From NCBI GenBank assembly GCA_903875345.1, contig CAIQVS010000079.1, positions 1 to 35,445 of the forward strand: a stretch of 35,445 bases of DNA. The letters are read 5' to 3'. The notes below the pieces were generated by a model. That model saw nothing but the letters and a program-made list of their open reading frames with translations. It searched no databases and had not been told where the DNA came from. The DNA is from an uncultured Pseudomonadota bacterium. Its GTDB lineage: Bacteria; Pseudomonadota; Alphaproteobacteria; UBA9219. Below, piece after piece: positions 32,910 through 35,445 of the stretch. A program made the position numbers and the translations under genes. The stretch's first letter is position 1; every line of letters begins with the position of its first letter.

Positions 32910-34043
32910 TTATTTCCGCCCGCTGATCTTCACGTTCATGAATCGCGTACAGCGCGCGACGACCTCGTCGATATTAAAGGGTTTAATGACATAATCCTGC
33001 GCGCCTTGATTCAGCGCCTCGACGATATCGCTTTCGCGGCGTTTGGCGGTCAGAAACAGAACCGGAATTTCCCGTGTTTTGGGATCGTCCCTAAGGTTGC
33101 GAAAAACGGAGAGGCCGTCGCCGCCCGGCATCATGCGATCCAGAATAATCAGATTTGGGATGTTGTCGCGCGCAAGCGCGAAAGCGCTTTCCCCATCTTC
33201 CGCGAGAAAAACATTATACCCCAACGACTGGAATTTATTGCCAAGCAAGTCTCTGATCGCAACATCGTCGTCGGCGATAAGTATTTTTTGTTTGGATCGC
33301 GCCAGCAAACCCAAAACGCGAGAATGAAAAACAGCGGGAACAAAGGGTTTTACGACATAATCGACAACCCCTGATTTAAAAGCCTGAACGACTTCGGCGT
33401 TCTTTTTGCTGGAGGTCAGCATAATGATCGCCATTTTCTTTTTTAAGCCCTTTTCGTTCAGGATTTCCAGCAATCGTAACCCATCGAGGTTTGGCATATT
33501 GCTGTCGAGGACAACCATATCCGGCGCATACGTCTCGATAAGCGATAAAGCCTCTTGGCCATCGTTTGCCAACAAGATCTCGGCGTCGGACTGGAAAAGC
33601 AGAGGCAAAAGCTGCCGAATGTTTTCATCATCATCGACGCAAAGAATGACGGGCAAGCCAAGATTCTTTCTAGGCGCTTCCTTCTCTAAGGCGGGATGAC
33701 TTTGCTTCCTCAGCGACATGCCTCCACGTGCGTTTGTGCAAGCGTCCAAAAGCAACCGCGCTTTACCGGCAAGTTCATCGAGGGAAAGCGCCGACTCACC
33801 GGCTAAAGATTCTTCAAGTTCACGCGCCGCGACGCTGATTGCGCCAAACCCATAGGTCGCGCCTGATCCGCACAGCTTGTGCGCGGTTTCGCTGGTCGTC
33901 CTTTTTAAATTGGGGTCAAGTTCGCCGCCGCGACACGACTCCATGAAAAGCTTGATTTCCTTGATGCGTCCTTCCAGTTGTTCAAGGTACTTTTGGCGCA
34001 AGGCCTTCATTTTGTCGTCAATTTTCGAATCTTCGGATCTCAT
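32910..34043 (-). CDS. Hpt-receiver-receiver signalling protein
   Basis: This gene encodes 377 residues. Residues 1 to about 110 are a histidine phosphotransfer domain with His55 in TAHKLCGSGATYGF. Two complete receiver domains follow: about 130-247 (acidic DDD 137-139, phosphoacceptor Asp180 in VVLDSNMP, Lys232 in VKPF) and about 252-370 (DDD 258-260, Asp302 in IILDRMMP, Lys354 in IKPF). There is no DNA-binding, enzymatic or kinase domain, so output must be by protein contact or by passing phosphate on. The next gene upstream has the same N-terminal design and overlaps by 4 bp. A sensor kinase is not in the window. Confidence 0.93.
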   Translation of the reverse strand: MRSEDSKIDDKMKALRQKYLEQLEGRIKEIKLFMESCRGGELDPNLKRTTSETAHKLCGSGATYGFGAISVAARELEESLAGESALSLDELAGKARLLLDACTNARGGMSLRKQSHPALEKEAPRKNLGLPVILCVDDDENIRQLLPLLFQSDAEILLANDGQEALSLIETYAPDMVVLDSNMPNLDGLRLLEILNEKGLKKKMAIIMLTSSKKNAEVVQAFKSGVVDYVVKPFVPAVFHSRVLGLLARSKQKILIADDDVAIRDLLGNKFQSLGYNVFLAEDGESAFALARDNIPNLIILDRMMPGGDGLSVFRNLRDDPKTREIPVLFLTAKRRESDIVEALNQGAQDYVIKPFNIDEVVARCTRFMNVKISGRK

Positions 34044-35176
34044 GGTGCGTCCTTAGTCCTGTTTGTTCTTTGTGAAACCAGAATTTGACCAATGCGTCTG
34101 ACGATGTCGTCTTCTTTGTCCGTTCGGGCGAGTAGAGTTACCGTTGCTGCTTGTGCGGCAAGCGATATGACTTCATCCCCATTAACGAGGTAGAGCAACC
34201 GGCAGTTTGGAAATTCTGTCGATCGCAAAAGGAAGTCGTCGATCGCGAGCGAATCTTGGTCGCCGATGACGATGGTGAACTCCGATCCTATATGATCCCA
34301 TATGTCTCCGTCGCCGTTCTTCAGCGTATGGACAAGGCAGTTCAGTTGAGACAATCGATCGGATAGATTTTGTATGAGGCGGCTGTCATTAAGTTTTAAA
34401 ATAACACGATGGGGTTTTCTTGAAAGAACGTCGCGTACGGTTTGCCTAAGTTTCTCAGGATTGAATGGTTTGGTTATGTAATCGCAGGCTCCTGCGGCAA
34501 GGCCGCGCAAGACATCTGCGTTCTTGTCGCTGGCGGTAAGCATGATCACGGGTATCTTTGATAAAATCGGATCATTTTTGATTGTTTCCAAAAACTTCAG
34601 CCCGGTAATTCCGCCCGGCATGATGTCGTCTAACAGAACAAGTGAGGGGCTGTGTTCACGCATCAGCTGTTCGGCGTCCACGGTGTTTTCCCCCTGTATT
34701 AAACGGGCTTCCTTTCCCAGCAGCGCTCTGATGGCTTGTCGTATCATCGGATCGTCATCAATGGTTAATATCAAGGGCAAAGATTGCAGGGGCGTCAGGG
34801 GGGGGGCACTCTGATCAACAAAATGTGATAGAAAGCTGTCTTCTTGCCTTTTTCCCACAACTTTTTTGCACTCTAAACAGAACTGGGCAATCTTCTCCGA
34901 CAGCAGCGAGTTCTCGACGGGTTGGGAACTATCCAAAAAACCCTCTAACGTTCGGGCGTTTTCCGAGAGCGAGGGAAAGCCGTAGATTCCCCCGCTGCCC
35001 GCCAGCCGATGAAAAAGTGCGATCAGCATTGCGCGATCCTGATCTAATAGAATCCCGTTGAGTTTTGATTGGCTAAAAATCTCTAGTTCTTTGATGCGTT
35101 CGGAAAGCTGAACAAGATAGCGCGTCAGCGCCAGACCAAATTTTTCGTCAGTGGGGGAAAACTCATGCGGGGGCAT
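34040..35176 (-). CDS. Hpt-receiver-degenerate-receiver signalling protein
   Basis: This gene encodes 378 residues from the ATG at 35176, which has GGGAAG six bases upstream; the frame is open to 35212. An Hpt domain with His56 in LFHRLAGSGGIYGF is followed by an intact receiver (about 133-253; acidic DDD, Asp183 in LVLLDDIMPG, Lys236 in ITKPF). The third part (about 257-378) keeps the receiver length and pattern, but the acidic pair is LND, the phosphoacceptor strand reads TIVIGDQD, and the lysine is missing. It therefore looks like a pseudo-receiver. It is a diverged paralogue of the downstream protein. The start overlaps the preceding receiver remnant by 14 bp. Confidence 0.9.
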   Translation of the reverse strand: MPPHEFSPTDEKFGLALTRYLVQLSERIKELEIFSQSKLNGILLDQDRAMLIALFHRLAGSGGIYGFPSLSENARTLEGFLDSSQPVENSLLSEKIAQFCLECKKVVGKRQEDSFLSHFVDQSAPPLTPLQSLPLILTIDDDPMIRQAIRALLGKEARLIQGENTVDAEQLMREHSPSLVLLDDIMPGGITGLKFLETIKNDPILSKIPVIMLTASDKNADVLRGLAAGACDYITKPFNPEKLRQTVRDVLSRKPHRVILKLNDSRLIQNLSDRLSQLNCLVHTLKNGDGDIWDHIGSEFTIVIGDQDSLAIDDFLLRSTEFPNCRLLYLVNGDEVISLAAQAATVTLLARTDKEDDIVRRIGQILVSQRTNRTKDAP

Positions 35177-35396
35177 GATTGTCTTCCCATATTTTGATAA
35201 CCTGATCGCCAAGCGTCATAGGGTCAAAAGGTTTGGTAATCACCGCTGTCGCGCCGCCGCTCATATATTCCTGAATTTCATGGCGCTGGGCGCGCGCCGT
35301 CATCAAGACGATAGGGATGGCCTCAGGGCAATCGATTGAGTTAACGCGCGATGATATCATAAAGGGCATCGGCGTCCCAAGCAGCGATATGGCGCT
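35163..35396 (-). pseudogene. Receiver-domain remnant lacking its N-terminal half
   Basis: The frame gives the second half of a receiver domain: PIVLMTARAQRHEIQEYMSG, then GATAVITKPFDPMTLGDQVI, then KIWED. It keeps the conserved Thr and Lys and closely resembles single-domain alphaproteobacterial receivers. An in-frame TAA at 35397-35399 cuts it off. Where the phosphoacceptor aspartate should be, the frame reads LLGTPMPFM, with Gly in place of Asp, and no start codon has a good RBS. I infer a truncated or frameshifted gene. Expression of a 68-residue piece from ATG 35369 is possible. Confidence 0.6.
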
Positions 35397-35445
35397 TTAA
35401 TTGCAGGCTTTCCTTGCCCTTAGAGCGGCGAAGAAGGTTGCTAGC
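35341..35445 (-). CDS. C-terminal end of an unidentified protein, cut by the window edge
   Basis: An open frame from the right edge ends at TAA (35341-35343). Its last residues are LLRRSKGKESLQLKRHIAAW, then DADALYDIIAR. It overlaps the receiver remnant in another frame. It could be the end of the next gene upstream in the operon, or only chance; 34 codons are too few to decide, and I recognise no family. Confidence 0.35.
   Translation of the reverse strand, partial: ASNLLRRSKGKESLQLKRHIAAWDADALYDIIAR

Overview
The window looks like chromosome of a free-living, flagellated, Gram-negative alphaproteobacterium. The evidence is a DUF1150 protein (a family of that class), the LpxI route of lipid A synthesis beside lpxB, a rpmH-rnpA-yidD cluster, flagellar hook genes behind a near-perfect sigma-54 promoter, and moderately GC-rich coding DNA. 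I cannot name the genus.

Layout. (1) 1-1.03 kb is the right end of an integrated element: a tyrosine integrase that runs off the left edge, and the 3' half of a tRNA-Lys(CUU) gene as the probable attachment site. (2) 1.03-4.6 kb holds a decayed ferritin-like gene, a DUF1150 gene, and an unusual fusion of TPR repeats, a glycosyltransferase and an EpmA-type lysyl-tRNA-synthetase paralogue. (3) 4.7-10.6 kb is a leftward hook operon, flgE-flgK-flgL-methyltransferase, with a sigma-54 promoter in front and a hairpin terminator behind. FlgL carries a domain that resembles the one in its neighbour FlgE. (4) 10.7-14.9 kb reads leftward: rpmH, rnpA, yidD, the peptide importer pair yejE-yejF without yejA/yejB, and queH. 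(5) 15.1-22.7 kb reads mostly rightward: a sugar-nucleotide epimerase, a Phd/ParE toxin-antitoxin pair, lpxI-lpxB, two LPS-type glycosyltransferases and argB. The last 256 bp of argB are duplicated about 1 kb downstream, on the far side of a secreted-protein gene. (6) 22.7-28.9 kb holds mscL, pheS, a small membrane protein, pheT carrying two in-frame palindromic-repeat insertions, and on the other strand an unknown gene coupled to xerD. (7) 29.0-35.4 kb begins with a decayed 3' half of tRNA-Val(CAC), then a tightly packed leftward operon: receiver remnant, two Hpt-plus-receiver proteins, a TPR/YaiO-like outer-membrane barrel, a membrane-anchored HEAT-repeat protein and a processive GT2 glycosyltransferase.

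How the genes work together. The envelope theme is strong: lipid A (lpxI, lpxB), core or O-chain sugars (epimerase, GT4, GT9), and a separate putative polysaccharide export machine in region 7. In that machine GT2 would polymerise and extrude a glycan, the TPR-barrel would take it through the outer membrane, and the Hpt/receiver proteins would set its activity without any DNA-binding output. Region 7 is the best candidate for an undescribed system. The FlgL/FlgE domain sharing, the TPR-GT-EpmA fusion and the palindromic elements inside pheT are the other features that most deserve follow-up.
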